A stretch of DNA of 32,233 nt from Rhodoplanes serenus (GCA_945897515.1 CAMDFO010000055.1:1-32233), one strand, 5' to 3'; positions 1 to 9,263 are shown, counted from the first letter of the stretch. The notes: a model not told the origin generated them from the sequence alone. Made by a program: numbers and translations.

Positions 1-46
1 TGCGGTTGCGTCCCCGCATGCGCTTGTTGGTCTGTCCGTTTCTCAT
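1..46 (-). CDS. DUF4167 domain protein, N-terminal fragment (cut by window edge)
   Basis: Reading the minus strand from an ATG at 46 gives MRNGQTNKRMRGRNR before the window ends. This basic, Arg/Asn-rich beginning is what I know from alphaproteobacterial DUF4167 proteins, which often lie next to prmC in Rhizobiales. The function of the family is not established; the basic N-terminus suggests nucleic-acid binding, which is inference. A purine-rich CAGGAG lies about 20 nt upstream, too far for an ideal ribosome site. Only 15 codons are visible, so the call depends on the N-terminus and the neighbouring prmC-prfA. Confidence 0.75.
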   Translation of the reverse strand, partial: MRNGQTNKRMRGRNR

Positions 47-376
47 GGCTCGCCTGTCGTCCGCTCCTGTTTGCGGCGGTTCGTGGCCGCCTTTATCGTT
101 CATCCGATCACGCTGCTTTCATTGGCGCACGATTATCGTGCGCGGTGCGCGACCGCTTGATGATCATCAAGCTGACACGAACATCTCTCCGAATCGATCC
201 GACGCCGCCCCCAATCTGGGCTGTCCAGTGCGGGCCGCAGCAACCCCCGGCCGTGACGAACCGCGGCCCTACCCAGTCCTCGTCAAGCGCATTGCCGGTG
301 CAATGCTCGACAAGTCGAATTCTGACCCGAATTGGACGATCTCGTTTGTCGTACCTTAGGCTCTCGTCTGGCCCAG

Positions 377-416
377 ACCGCCCGCCTCACCGAGCTTTGC
401 TCGGGGCCTGAGCGGT
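377..416 (-). other. long imperfect stem-loop downstream of prmC
   Basis: Outer arms ACCGC (377-381) and GCGGT (412-416) enclose a perfect CCGAGC-TTT-GCTCGG hairpin (390-404). It lies about 95 nt past the prmC stop. Neither strand has a run of T after it, so it is not a classical intrinsic terminator; it may be part of the DUF4167 leader or a transcript-end structure. Confidence 0.4.
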
Positions 417-447
417 GCGACCCATCTAGGGTCGATTCCGTAATCGG

Positions 448-476
448 AAGCTAGTCGTTCTTTTTCGATAATCCAA
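448..476 (-). promoter_or_regulatory. candidate promoter for the DUF4167 leader transcript
   Basis: On the minus strand TTGGAT (471-476) is followed after 17 nt by TAGCTT (448-453). The spacing suits a housekeeping sigma factor but both boxes are imperfect. If used, transcription would start near 441 and give a leader of roughly 395 nt before the DUF4167 start codon. Confidence 0.25.
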
Positions 477-509
477 GTGCTTTTTTGTGCATGAGGTGAT
501 GCTCCGGTG

Positions 510-1415
510 TCATGGCGGCATTGTGGCAACACGTGCCGTCAGCGCGCGCGGAATACCGGCAAGATCGGCGCGTGCCCGCATCGGTTCAAGGCCGGCGGCC
601 TTCATCAGCGCCGCGACGGCGGCATCCTGGCCGTATCCCAATTCGACCACGAAATGCCCCGCAAGCCCGATCAGCCGCCCGGCATCGGCTGCGATGGTGC
701 GGTAGCAGACAAGACCGTCGGCGCCGCCGTCGAGCGCGAGCCGCGGATCGTGCCGGACCTCCTCGGGCAGCGCCGCGATCTCGCCACTGACGATATACGG
801 CGGATTGGACACCACCAGATCGAAGTCGCCCGCCAGCGCCTTGCCGAAATCGCAGTTAACGAACATTGCACGCGATCCCAGACCCAGTTCCTTGGCGCTG
901 GCGCGCGCGGTCTGCAGTGCCGGCAGGCTTACGTCGGTGCCGACGCCGACGGCGTTCGGAAGCTCGGACAAGAGCGCCAGCAGCAGCGCGCCGGAGCCAG
1001 TTCCGAGATCGGCCACCCGCAGGCTTCGCGTGCGCGATCCGCCATCGTCGATGGCGGCAAGCGCGGCCTCGACCACGGTCTCGGTCTCCGGCCGCGGGAC
1101 CAGCGTCGCGTCCGCGATCCGCAGATTCAGTCCCCAGAATTCTTTGCTGCCGACGATGCGCGCCACCGGCTCCCGCGCCAGCCGGCGCGCGGCCAGCGCG
1201 GCGAGAGTGATGGCCTGGGACTCGTCGAGCGGACGGTCGGCGACGACCACGAGTGCGGTGTGATCGAGCCCCAGCGCATGGCCGACCAGCAGCCGCGCAT
1301 CGAGCTCGGGTGAATCCAGGCCGGCGCTGCGGAAGGCATGGGATAGTTCGCGGCGCACGGCGGCAATGGTCATGGCCCGCAGCGGCGGGACATGCAGCGA
1401 TGCCGGTTCCGCCAT
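510..1415 (-). CDS. prmC: peptide chain release factor N5-glutamine methyltransferase PrmC
   Basis: PrmC methylates the glutamine of the GGQ motif in release factors RF1 and RF2 using S-adenosylmethionine. From the ATG at 1415 the protein has 301 residues: an N-terminal helical release-factor-binding part (to about 115), the SAM-binding motif DLGTGSG at 136-142 and the family's catalytic NPPY at 204-207. The start overlaps the prfA stop as ATGA, which places enzyme and substrate in one translationally coupled unit. A second ATG at 1373 would give 287 residues, nearer the common family length, but I see no ribosome site before it, so the coupled start is preferred. No sign of damage. Confidence 0.95.
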   Translation of the reverse strand: MAEPASLHVPPLRAMTIAAVRRELSHAFRSAGLDSPELDARLLVGHALGLDHTALVVVADRPLDESQAITLAALAARRLAREPVARIVGSKEFWGLNLRIADATLVPRPETETVVEAALAAIDDGGSRTRSLRVADLGTGSGALLLALLSELPNAVGVGTDVSLPALQTARASAKELGLGSRAMFVNCDFGKALAGDFDLVVSNPPYIVSGEIAALPEEVRHDPRLALDGGADGLVCYRTIAADAGRLIGLAGHFVVELGYGQDAAVAALMKAAGLEPMRARADLAGIPRALTARVATMPP

Positions 1416-2491
1416 CAGGAGGCTTCCGCCAGCAGGGCCGCCTGGTGCTCGGCGACCAGCGCGTTGATGATCTCGCCGAGCGCCTCGCCCTCGATCACCT
1501 TGGGCAGATTGTAGAGCGTCAGATTGATGCGGTGGTCGGTAACGCGGCCCTGCGGGAAATTGTAGGTTCGGATGCGCTCGGATCGATCGCCGCTGCCGAT
1601 CTGCCCTTTGCGGTCGGCGGCGCGCGCCTTGTCGAGCTTGCTGCGTTCGGCGTCGTAAAGCTTGGTGCGCAGCATCGCCATCGCCTTGGCGCGGTTCTTG
1701 TGCTGCGAGCGCTCCTCCTGCACGAACACGATGATGCCGCTCGGCAGGTGGGTGATGCGGATCGCGGATTCGGTCTTGTTGACGTGCTGGCCGCCGGCGC
1801 CCTGGGACCGCATGGTGTCGACCTTGAGGTCGTCCGGCTTGATGTCGATATCGACCTCTTCGGCCTCGGGCAGCACTGCGACGGTCGCGGCCGAGGTGTG
1901 AATGCGCCCTTGAGTCTCGGTGTCGGGCACGCGCTGCACCCGGTGCACGCCGGATTCGAACTTGAGCTTGGCGAACGGACCGCGGCCGCTGATTTCGGCG
2001 ATGATTTCCTTGTAGCCGCCCTTGGTGCCTTCGCTGGCGGTGACGATTTCGGTGCGCCATCCCTGGGTCGCAGCGTAGCGCTCATACATGCGAAATAGAT
2101 CGCCGGCGAACAGCGAAGCCTCGTCGCCTCCGGTGCCGGCGCGGATTTCGATGATGACGTTGCGCTCGTCCATCGCATCCTTCGGCAGCAGGGCGATCCG
2201 CAATTCCTCGGCGAGCGCCGCCCGCCGGGTCTCCAGCGCCGGCTTTTCGTCGCCCGCGATGCCGCGCATCTCGGAATCGGTATTCGGGTCGGCAATCATC
2301 GCTTCAAGATCGCCGATTTCGGCGGCGACGCTGCGATAAGCCTTGACCTTCGCGACCACCGGGTCGAGCTCGGCGAATTCACGCGACAGCTTGACGAAGG
2401 TCTCCGGCGGCAATTGCCGCGACAGCTCGGCTTCGAGCAGGGCGTGCCGGTCGGCCAGCGCGTCCAGCTTGGCTTGCGGCAGCACCGTCAC
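1415..2491 (-). CDS. prfA: peptide chain release factor 1 (RF1)
   Basis: RF1 recognises UAA and UAG stop codons and triggers peptide release on the ribosome. The chosen start is the GTG at 2491, giving 358 residues, the usual RF1 length; it overlaps the ptsP stop as GTGA and is preceded by GGAAGG about 10 nt upstream. A longer frame reaches into ptsP but that part reads as a shadow. The PxT stop-codon-reading tripeptide appears as PDT at 189-191, and the GGQ catalytic motif is at 233-235, the target of PrmC encoded directly downstream. GTG at 2485 would also suit and would shorten the protein by two residues. Confidence 0.95.
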   Translation of the reverse strand: MTVLPQAKLDALADRHALLEAELSRQLPPETFVKLSREFAELDPVVAKVKAYRSVAAEIGDLEAMIADPNTDSEMRGIAGDEKPALETRRAALAEELRIALLPKDAMDERNVIIEIRAGTGGDEASLFAGDLFRMYERYAATQGWRTEIVTASEGTKGGYKEIIAEISGRGPFAKLKFESGVHRVQRVPDTETQGRIHTSAATVAVLPEAEEVDIDIKPDDLKVDTMRSQGAGGQHVNKTESAIRITHLPSGIIVFVQEERSQHKNRAKAMAMLRTKLYDAERSKLDKARAADRKGQIGSGDRSERIRTYNFPQGRVTDHRINLTLYNLPKVIEGEALGEIINALVAEHQAALLAEAS

Positions 2492-4755
2492 AGTTGCAGC
2501 CCTTCCGCATCGGCGAAGGCGACCAATTGCTCCCGGATGCTTGCGCCCGCTATCGGTTTTTCGATCAGCGGCAGCAGCAGCGCCTGCGCCTTCTTGACGT
2601 CGAGGTCCAGCAGCAGAGCCTTCACCGCGCCGAGCGCGGACGGCGTGAGCGACATGGCGCGATAGCCGAGCGCGACCAGCGCCAGCGCTCCGATCGGCTT
2701 GGACGCAAGCTCGCCGCACAGCGTCACGGGCTTCCCGGCCGCGCCGGCCTTGTCGATGATCTGCTTGAGCGCGCGCAGCACCGGCGCCGAGATGGCGTCG
2801 AAGCGGTCCGCGACTCGGCGGTTGCCGCGGTCCGCGGCATAAAGGAATTGCACCAGGTCGTTGGAGCCGACCGACAGGAAATCGGCGCGCGCCAGCAGTT
2901 CGTCGAGCTGAAACAGCAGCGACGGCACCTCGACCATGGCGCCGACTTCGACGCGGTCAGGCAGCTTGTGGCGATGGCGGCGCAGATGCGTCAACTCGCG
3001 CTCCACCAGGGTCTTGGCCTCGTCGAACTCGGCGACCGCGGCGATCATCGGGAACATGATCTTCAATTCGCGCCCGGCGGCCGCTTGCAGCAGCGCGCGC
3101 ACCTGGCTGCGCATCAGGCCGGGGCGGTCGAGCCCGAGCCGGATCGCGCGCCAGCCAAGGGCGGGATTTTCCTCTTCCTCCTGGCGCATGTAGGGCAGCA
3201 CCTTGTCGCCGCCGATGTCGAGCGTGCGGAACGTCACCGGACGATCGCCCGCGGCATCCAGCACCGAGCGATACAGCGAAAGCTGCTCGCTGATGCGCGG
3301 CATGGCGGTCGCGATCATGAATTGCAGTTCGGTGCGGAACAGGCCGATGCCGGCCGCTCCGGTGTCGGCGATGTGCGGCAGGTCGACCAGCAGACCGGCG
3401 TTGATCATCAGCGTGATGGTCTGGCCGTCCTTGGTCACGCATGGCTTGTCGCGCAGCTCGCGGTATTGCGCCTGGCGCTTGGCGCGCAGCTTGACGCGTT
3501 CGCCGTAGGCGCTCTCGATGTCCGCCGGCGGCCGCACGTGGACGTCGCCGGTCACGCCGTCGACGATGATCGGAACGCCGGCCTCGACCAGCCCGGTGAC
3601 GTTGGCGATCTCGCCGACCGCCGCGATGCCGAGCGCGCGCGCCACGATCGCGACATGCGAGGTCGGGCCGCCCTCTTCGAGGATCAGCCCGCGCAGCTTG
3701 CGGCGGTCGTAATCGAGCAGCGCCGCTGGCCCCATCGAGCGCGCCACCAGGATCGCGTTGTCGGGTAATTGCTCGCGCGGCGGCGCGTGATCCTGGCCCA
3801 TGAGCTGGCGCATCAGCCGGTTGCCGAGGTCTTCCAGGTCGTGCAGCCGCTCGCGCAGATAAGGGTCGGTGACGCGCAACATGCGGGCGCGGGTGTCGGA
3901 CTGCACGCGCTCGACGCCGGCCTCGGCGGTCAGGCCGGTCATCACGGCTTCGCGCAGCCGGTGCAGCCAGCCCTGGTCGTGCGCGAACATGCGATAGGCT
4001 TCCAGCACCTCGCGGTGCTCGCCGCCGTCGGCGACCTCGCCGCGCTCCAGCATCAGGTCGAGATCGGAGCGCAGGGTGGTGATCGCTTCGTCGAGGCGCT
4101 TGATTTCCTTCGGCACGTCGTCGGCGATGACGTTCTTCACCAGGACGCGCGGCTCGTGCAGCACCACATGGCCGAGCGCGATGCCGTCGGCGAGCGCGAT
4201 GCCGCTCAGATGCAGCCGCGGCCGGATCGCGGGCTCCGCGCCGGGCTTGGCCATCGCCAGCAGCTCGCCCGAGGCGATCATCTCGGCGAGCACCATCGCC
4301 GTGGTCTGCAGCGCCTCTTCCTCTTCCTCGGAATAGGTGCGCCGCGCCCGGTTCTGAACCACCAGCACGCCGAGCGTGTTGCCCGAGCGCAGGATCGGCA
4401 CGCCGAGGAACGACAGGTAGATTTCTTCGCCGGTTTCAGGGCGGAACGAGAACGCCGGGTGGGTCTGCGCCTCCGACAGGTTGATCGGATTGGCTTCGCT
4501 CGCCACCAGACCGACCAGGCCTTCGTCCTGGCGCAGCACGGTCTGGTGGACCGCCTCGCGCTTGAGGCCTTCGGTGGCGTACAGCTCGAGCGTGCCGTCG
4601 ACGCGCAACACGTAGACGGAGCACACCTCCGCCACCATGTTGGCGGCAATCAGCACGACGATCTTGTCGAGACGTTCCTGCGCGCTGACCGGTTCCGCCA
4701 TGACCTCGCGGAGCCGGCGCAACAGCACGCGCGGACCGCCGAGCGCGCCACGCAT
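2488..4755 (-). CDS. ptsP: phosphoenolpyruvate-protein phosphotransferase PtsP (EI-Ntr)
   Basis: PtsP is enzyme I of the nitrogen phosphotransferase system; it passes phosphate from phosphoenolpyruvate to NPr and then EIIA-Ntr, a regulatory rather than sugar-transporting relay. The 755-residue protein has an N-terminal GAF domain (about 27-165), the HPr-binding and swivelling domains with the phosphorylated histidine in GGPTSH (His367), and the C-terminal TIM barrel with LCGE (Cys680). The GAF domain separates it from sugar-type enzyme I; in this family it is reported to sense glutamine. The ATG at 4755 is preceded by AAGGA. Its stop is shared with the prfA start. A repeat lies between it and the upstream FkbM gene. 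Confidence 0.96.
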   Translation of the reverse strand: MRGALGGPRVLLRRLREVMAEPVSAQERLDKIVVLIAANMVAEVCSVYVLRVDGTLELYATEGLKREAVHQTVLRQDEGLVGLVASEANPINLSEAQTHPAFSFRPETGEEIYLSFLGVPILRSGNTLGVLVVQNRARRTYSEEEEEALQTTAMVLAEMIASGELLAMAKPGAEPAIRPRLHLSGIALADGIALGHVVLHEPRVLVKNVIADDVPKEIKRLDEAITTLRSDLDLMLERGEVADGGEHREVLEAYRMFAHDQGWLHRLREAVMTGLTAEAGVERVQSDTRARMLRVTDPYLRERLHDLEDLGNRLMRQLMGQDHAPPREQLPDNAILVARSMGPAALLDYDRRKLRGLILEEGGPTSHVAIVARALGIAAVGEIANVTGLVEAGVPIIVDGVTGDVHVRPPADIESAYGERVKLRAKRQAQYRELRDKPCVTKDGQTITLMINAGLLVDLPHIADTGAAGIGLFRTELQFMIATAMPRISEQLSLYRSVLDAAGDRPVTFRTLDIGGDKVLPYMRQEEEENPALGWRAIRLGLDRPGLMRSQVRALLQAAAGRELKIMFPMIAAVAEFDEAKTLVERELTHLRRHRHKLPDRVEVGAMVEVPSLLFQLDELLARADFLSVGSNDLVQFLYAADRGNRRVADRFDAISAPVLRALKQIIDKAGAAGKPVTLCGELASKPIGALALVALGYRAMSLTPSALGAVKALLLDLDVKKAQALLLPLIEKPIAGASIREQLVAFADAEGLQL

Positions 4756-4845
4756 GAGTCTATGTCCTTAAAGCCGCACTTCGTCCACGGGCTATAGCGA
4801 ATGCGGTATGCAAACGGCAAGCCAAGGATTTAATCGGCTTTTCTT

Positions 4846-4953
4846 CGTCATTCCGGGACGGCGCAAAAGCGCCGGGCCCGGAATCCAGAGCCGACGGAAG
4901 TCCCGCCTTGTCTGGATTCCGGGTTCGCGCCTTCGGCGCGCCCCGGAATGACG
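4846..4953. repeat. palindromic intergenic repeat, 'CATTCCGGG' type
   Basis: The element begins CGTCATTCCGGG and ends CCCCGGAATGACG, near-perfect reverse complements. Inside is a second inverted pair around CCGGAATCCAGA and TCTGGATTCCGG, and two short GC-rich hairpins (GGCGCAAAAGCGCC-like and CGCGCCTTCGGCGCG). It sits between the FkbM gene and ptsP. Nested palindromes of this kind are widely dispersed in Bradyrhizobium-type genomes; the function is unknown and no coding capacity is seen. Confidence 0.8.
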
Positions 4954-4978
4954 GTGTCCTGGCCGTGTGACACTACGA

Positions 4979-5998
4979 CTACCACGCGTAACTCGCCGAG
5001 ATTCGCCCGCAGGCAGCCCGGAACGGGTCGGCCGCGATCAGGCCCGCGTACAGGTCCCGGATTGTTGCGTTGCGGTGGAGCGCGGCGCGGGCAGCCTCAT
5101 CCGGCGGGTGGCCGTAGATCCGCTCATGGATCACCGCGAGATCGGCCGCCGTGGCCGGGCGGGCGCGCTCTGCGGGCGTCATGCCCGCCATCAGCAGTTC
5201 GATCAGCTCATCCGCGCCAAGCAGGGGAACGCGCACCATATCGGCGCCGGTCAGCAGCGTCGCGAGCCGGTGATCCGGGTGCGAGGCGTCGTCGCGCGCC
5301 GGCTTGAAGTTGCGAAGCTGCGCCACGCCCTCGAACGACGGCGGCTCGGCCGCGAGCGGTTGGGCGAGGCCGGTGTGCTCCTCGGCGACGTAATAGCGAT
5401 TGAGGCTGTCGAAGAACGCGAAGCGATAGGACTGCGCGGTGAGCAGCGGCTCCCAGGCATCCCATGCGGGCTGGAGCGTCACCGGCGCGAGTGCCTCCAG
5501 CACCACCACCTTGGGGCGAAAGCGTTTCCAGTCGCCGCCGGCAAGCACGTCCCGCTCCGCGCCCTCGACGTCGATCTTGAGGAAGTCGATCGCGCCGGAG
5601 TGTCGCTCGCACAGCACGGCCAGTGTCGTGACCGGCATGGTCATGGCTTTCGCCGCCTTGCCGTACTCCTCCAGCGCCGCCTTCGCGTTGTCGGCGATCG
5701 TGGTCGAGAGCCCGTGGAAGTCCTCGACCAGATAATAATCGGCCTTACCCGGTGCGGCCCCGACCAGCGCTTCGACGCGGATGTCGCGCGGGCGAACCGC
5801 CGCGCTCAATTGCGCCAGCCACGGATTGGGCTCGACCGTGATGCCGCTCCAGCCCTTGAGATAGAACAGGTACGACACGTTGTCGTAGACCGGGTGGCCG
5901 GCGCCGATGTCGATGTAGAAGCCGCTCGACTGCGCTGCGAAGCAGCGCAGGAGGTGCAGGTCTTCGTAGCGCTGGGCGTAGGAGAGTGTGTGTTGCAT
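4979..5998 (-). CDS. FkbM-family SAM-dependent methyltransferase
   Basis: FkbM-type enzymes are O-methyltransferases, often acting on sugars, glycans or polyketides; the substrate here cannot be told. The 339-residue protein shows a SAM-binding motif I (FYIDIGAGHP, about 27-36), the family signature GITVEPNP (about 52-59) and FLKIDVEGAE (about 139-148). Residues from about 200 to the end form an extension including FFDSLNRYYVAEEH, which I associate with FkbM proteins from glycan clusters; the last 60 residues are of unknown type. No glycosyltransferase or polysaccharide gene lies nearby. It separates lysC from ptsP, which I recall as adjacent in relatives, and palindromic repeats flank it on both sides. 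Ribosome site before the ATG is weak. Confidence 0.85.
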   Translation of the reverse strand: MQHTLSYAQRYEDLHLLRCFAAQSSGFYIDIGAGHPVYDNVSYLFYLKGWSGITVEPNPWLAQLSAAVRPRDIRVEALVGAAPGKADYYLVEDFHGLSTTIADNAKAALEEYGKAAKAMTMPVTTLAVLCERHSGAIDFLKIDVEGAERDVLAGGDWKRFRPKVVVLEALAPVTLQPAWDAWEPLLTAQSYRFAFFDSLNRYYVAEEHTGLAQPLAAEPPSFEGVAQLRNFKPARDDASHPDHRLATLLTGADMVRVPLLGADELIELLMAGMTPAERARPATAADLAVIHERIYGHPPDEAARAALHRNATIRDLYAGLIAADPFRAACGRISASYAW

Positions 5999-6019
5999 GC
6001 TGCGAGCGATCCACTCTCT

Positions 6020-6139
6020 CCGTCACCCTGAGGTGCTCGGCGTTTTCGCCGAGCCTCGAAGGGTCGACGGCCCGGCTGTTGCACCATCGGGGCCGTGCAT
6101 CCTTCGAGGCGCGCAAGGGCGCGCACCTCAGGATGACGG
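6020..6139. repeat. palindromic intergenic repeat, 'CCTGAGGTGC' type
   Basis: The ends are inverted copies: CCGTCACCCTGAGGTGC at the left and GCGCACCTCAGGATGACGG at the right. Internal arms CCTCGAAGG and CCTTCGAGG pair, and small hairpins (GCTCGGCGTTTTCGCCGAGC; GCGCGCAAGGGCGCGC) lie near each end. It fills most of the gap between lysC and the FkbM gene. Dispersed elements of this type are common in Bradyrhizobiaceae; this family differs in sequence from the one at 4846-4953. Confidence 0.8.
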
Positions 6140-6162
6140 AATAGGCATTGGCGCCAGTCTAA

Positions 6163-7413
6163 CTACTTATCCAATCCATAAAGCGAATGCAGCGTCCGCA
6201 CCGCAAGCTCGGTGTAGGCCGCGTCGATCAGCACCGAGAACTTGATCTCCGACGTGGTGATGGCGCGGATGTTGATGTTGCGGCCGGCCAGCGCCTTGAA
6301 CGCATCCGCCGCGACGCCGGCGTGGCTGCGCATGCCGATGCCGATCACCGACACCTTGGCGACGTCGGTCGCGCCGTCGATCCGGTCGAAGCCGATCGCG
6401 CTCTTGGACTTGCCGAGCACGTCGAGCGAGCGCTGATAATCGGACGCCGGCACCGTGAACGTGAGATCGGTGGTGGCGTTGTCGGCCGAGACGTTCTGCA
6501 CGATCATGTCGACGTTGATGCTGGCCTCGGCCAAAGGTCCGAAGATCGCGGCGGCGATGCCCGGCCGGTCCGGCACGTGGCGCACCGAAATCTGCGCTTC
6601 GTCCTTGGAGAAGGCGATGCCGGTGACGACCTGCTGTTCCACAATATCCTCCTCGTCGCAGATGAGCGTTCCCGGCGGCGTGCCGTGCGGGTCGATGTCC
6701 TCGGGCTTGTCGAAGCTGGAGCGCACGAAGATCTTCACCTTGTGCACCATCCCGAGCTCGACCGACCGCACCTGCAGCACCTTGGCGCCGAGCGACGCGA
6801 ATTCCAGCATCTCCTCGAACGCGATCTTGTCCATGCGCCGTGCGCGCGGCACCACGCGCGGGTCGGTGGTGTAGACGCCGTCGACGTCGGTGTAGATGTC
6901 GCAGCGGTCCGCCTGGATCGCGGCGGCGATCGCCACCGCCGAGGTGTCGGAGCCGCCGCGGCCGAGCGTGGTGATGCGGCCGGTGTCCTTGTGGATGCCC
7001 TGGAAGCCCGAGATCACGGCGACCTGCTTGCGCTCCTTGAAGCGCTTGATCAGCTCGGCGCCGTTGATGTCGAGGATGCGCGCCGAGGCGTGCGCGTCGC
7101 TGGTCAGGATCGGCAATTGCCAGCCCTGCCAGGAGCGGGCGTCGATGCCCATGCCCTCCAGCGTGATGGCGAGCAGCCCCGACGTGACCTGCTCGCCGGC
7201 GGCGACCACGGCGTCGTATTCGCGGGCGTCGTGCATGGGTGACGCGGCGCGGCACCAGGCCACCAGCTCGTTGGTCTTGCCCGCCATCGCCGAAACCACC
7301 ACGGCGACCTCGTGGCCGGCGTCGACCTCGCGCTTGACGTGATGCGCCACGTTGCGGATGCGGTCGATATCGGCGACCGAAGTGCCGCCAAACTTCATCA
7401 CCAGCCGAGCCAT
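6163..7413 (-). CDS. lysC: aspartate kinase
   Basis: Phosphorylates aspartate to aspartyl-4-phosphate, the first step to lysine, methionine, threonine and diaminopimelate. The 416-residue protein starts [12 protein letters not shown], with the KFGGTS nucleotide-binding motif at 7-12, an amino-acid kinase domain to about 250 (including [12 protein letters not shown]) and two C-terminal ACT domains (about 265-340 and 345-416) which in this family bind lysine and/or threonine for feedback control. Length and domain order are those of the short monofunctional class. It is divergent from ubiG with 147 nt between the start codons, so its promoter must lie there. Confidence 0.96.
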   Translation of the reverse strand: MARLVMKFGGTSVADIDRIRNVAHHVKREVDAGHEVAVVVSAMAGKTNELVAWCRAASPMHDAREYDAVVAAGEQVTSGLLAITLEGMGIDARSWQGWQLPILTSDAHASARILDINGAELIKRFKERKQVAVISGFQGIHKDTGRITTLGRGGSDTSAVAIAAAIQADRCDIYTDVDGVYTTDPRVVPRARRMDKIAFEEMLEFASLGAKVLQVRSVELGMVHKVKIFVRSSFDKPEDIDPHGTPPGTLICDEEDIVEQQVVTGIAFSKDEAQISVRHVPDRPGIAAAIFGPLAEASINVDMIVQNVSADNATTDLTFTVPASDYQRSLDVLGKSKSAIGFDRIDGATDVAKVSVIGIGMRSHAGVAADAFKALAGRNINIRAITTSEIKFSVLIDAAYTELAVRTLHSLYGLDK

Positions 7414-7560
7414 GGGATTGCAGAAGCCTTTGAAAATACGTCAGTTTTGGTCTCCGGCCGGAGCCTGCGGGAAACCGCGGGTATTCATACCGGCGCAATC
7501 GCAAGGCCGCAACCGCAGCCGCATTCCCGGTTTCATCGGGTTCGGCTAGAACACAGGTCG

Positions 7561-8301
7561 ATGAATCCCAGCCGCAGCACCGTCGACGAGGCCGAGGTCG
7601 CGCGCTTTTCCGCGATGGCCGCGGAATGGTGGGACCCGCGCGGCAAGATGGCGCCGCTGCACAAGTTCAATCCGGTGCGGCTGCAATACATCCGCGACCA
7701 GGCCACGGCGCGTTTCGAGCGCGATCCCAAGAAGCTCGATTGCCTCAAGGGCCTGCGCATCCTCGACATCGGCTGCGGCGCCGGAATTCTGTGCGAGCCG
7801 CTGGCGCGGCTGGGCGCGACCGTGGTCGGGGCCGATCCTTCGGAGGCCAACATCGAGGCGGCGAAGCTGCACGCTGCGCAGAGCGAGCTTGCGATCGACT
7901 ATCGCTGCACCACCGCCGAGGAACTGGCCGACGCCGGCGAACAGTTCGACGTGGTGCTCGCCATGGAGGTGGTCGAGCACGTCGCCGACGTGCCGCTGTT
8001 CGTGCGTCGCTGCGCCGAGATGGTGAAGCCTGACGGCATGATGATCGCCGCCACCTTGAACCGCACGCTGAAGAGTTTCGCGCTCGCCATCGTCGGCGCC
8101 GAGTACGTGCTGCGCTGGCTGCCGGTCGGCACCCACTCGTGGGACAAGTTCGTCACGCCCAACGAGCTGGAGCTCGCGATGGAGCTTGGCGGCCTGCGTG
8201 CGATTTGCGAGCAGGGCGTGATCTACAATCTGTTCGCCGACCAGTGGCAGCTTTCGACCGACACCGACGTGAACTACATGCTCACGGCGGAGCGGGCGTG
8301 A
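7561..8301 (+). CDS. ubiG: ubiquinone biosynthesis O-methyltransferase UbiG
   Basis: UbiG carries out both O-methylations of the ubiquinone ring. The ATG at 7561 gives 246 residues beginning [20 protein letters not shown], a family-typical opening followed by [20 protein letters not shown]; the open frame extends further upstream but runs into the lysC promoter and lysC itself. Motif I is ILDIGCGAG at 67-75, and the C-terminal part carries the HSWDKF stretch typical of UbiG. The next gene starts 4 nt after the stop, so the two are probably co-transcribed. Confidence 0.95.
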   Translation: MNPSRSTVDEAEVARFSAMAAEWWDPRGKMAPLHKFNPVRLQYIRDQATARFERDPKKLDCLKGLRILDIGCGAGILCEPLARLGATVVGADPSEANIEAAKLHAAQSELAIDYRCTTAEELADAGEQFDVVLAMEVVEHVADVPLFVRRCAEMVKPDGMMIAATLNRTLKSFALAIVGAEYVLRWLPVGTHSWDKFVTPNELELAMELGGLRAICEQGVIYNLFADQWQLSTDTDVNYMLTAERA

Positions 8302-8305
8302 GCAC

Positions 8306-9208
8306 ATGATCGCCGCCGGATGGCTCTGGGCCGTGTTCACGCTGCTGGCCGCCGCCGGCCAGTCCGCGCGCAACGCCATGCAGCGCGAACTGACCGCCGC
8401 GCTCGGCACCGTGGGCGCGACCCACGTGCGCTTCCTGTTCGGATTTCCGTTCGCGCTGTTGTTTCTCGCCATCGTGCTGATCGCGACCGGCGCGCCGCTG
8501 CCCAGCCCCGGCCTCGCGTTCATCCCCTGGACCCTGCTCGGCGCGCTCTCGCAGATCTGCTCCACCGCGCTGATGCTGGCCGCGATGAACGACCGCTCGT
8601 TCGTCGTCACCATCGCCTACACCAAGACCGAGGTGATCCAGGCCGCCGTGTTCGGGCTGCTGTTCCTCGGCGATCCGCTTACCGTGCCGATCGTCGTCGC
8701 CATCCTGATCGCGACCGCCGGCGTGTGGCTGATGTCGTTCAAGGGCAGCGCGCCGATGCAGGGCGGATTGAAGCCGACGTTGCTCGGCCTGCTCTCCGGC
8801 GCGATGCTGGCGCTGTCGGTGGTCGGCTATCGCGGCGCGATCCTCTCGCTGGAGCGGCCGGACTTCGTGGTGCCGGCGACGTTCTCGCTGGCGGTCGGCC
8901 TGTTCCTGCAATCGAGCCTGCTGACGCTCTATCTCGCGCTGCGCGATCGCGGGGTGCTGGTCGCCATCGCACGCGCCTGGAGGCCGTCGCTGTTCGCGGG
9001 CTTCATGGGCGCGACCGCGTCGCAGTTCTGGTTCCTGGCGTTCGCGCTGACCACCGCCGCCAATGTGCGCACGCTGGGGCTCGCCGAGGTGCTGTTCGCG
9101 CAGGCGATCTCGTATTTCATCTTCAAGCAGGCGACCTCCAGGCGCGAAGCGTTCGGCATGGCGATGATCGTCGTGGGCGTGGTGCTGCTGATCTGGGTGC
9201 AGCGGTAG
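8306..9208 (+). CDS. EamA / DMT-family inner-membrane transporter
   Basis: A 300-residue protein made of about ten hydrophobic segments in two repeated halves, the layout of the drug/metabolite transporter superfamily. The second half includes an EamA-like AEVLFAQAISYFIFKQ segment. Substrate unknown; family members move amino acids, nucleobases, sugars or drugs. The ATG at 8306 follows the ubiG stop by 4 nt with no strong ribosome site, suggesting translation coupled to ubiG. The position after ubiG does not by itself tell the substrate. Confidence 0.85.
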   Translation: MIAAGWLWAVFTLLAAAGQSARNAMQRELTAALGTVGATHVRFLFGFPFALLFLAIVLIATGAPLPSPGLAFIPWTLLGALSQICSTALMLAAMNDRSFVVTIAYTKTEVIQAAVFGLLFLGDPLTVPIVVAILIATAGVWLMSFKGSAPMQGGLKPTLLGLLSGAMLALSVVGYRGAILSLERPDFVVPATFSLAVGLFLQSSLLTLYLALRDRGVLVAIARAWRPSLFAGFMGATASQFWFLAFALTTAANVRTLGLAEVLFAQAISYFIFKQATSRREAFGMAMIVVGVVLLIWVQR

Positions 9209-9263
9209 CATCCGAGCGCGTCGCCGCGATGTGCATTCGGCTCCGGCCTCGCCTCACCACAGG

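Larger units (their letters stand above)
47..509 (-). other. 463-nt gene-free stretch with serial stem-loops; probable DUF4167 leader and promoter region
   Basis: No convincing gene is seen on either strand; the open frames here have no recognisable protein. The stretch holds several inverted repeats: 75-91 (GGCGG/CCGCC), 125-143 (8-bp arms, 3-nt centre), 155-172 (perfect 18-bp palindrome), 249-267 (GGCCG/CGGCC), 289-306 (7-bp arms, 4-nt loop), 377-416 (long arms around a CCGAGC/GCTCGG core) and 436-449 (TTCCG/CGGAA). On the minus strand these would lie in the 5' leader of the DUF4167 transcript. I do not recognise RNase P RNA, SRP RNA or tmRNA signatures. Whether it is a structured RNA, operator DNA or both is open. 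Confidence 0.5.

Noticed and set aside
6..411. Plus-strand open frames in the stretch before prmC
   Set aside because: No ribosome site, unnatural composition, and they run through the hairpins of the putative DUF4167 leader and the DUF4167 start.
7312..7560. N-terminal extension of UbiG upstream of 7561
   Set aside because: The extra part overlaps lysC on the other strand and the lysC promoter; UbiG begins naturally at the MNPSRST start.
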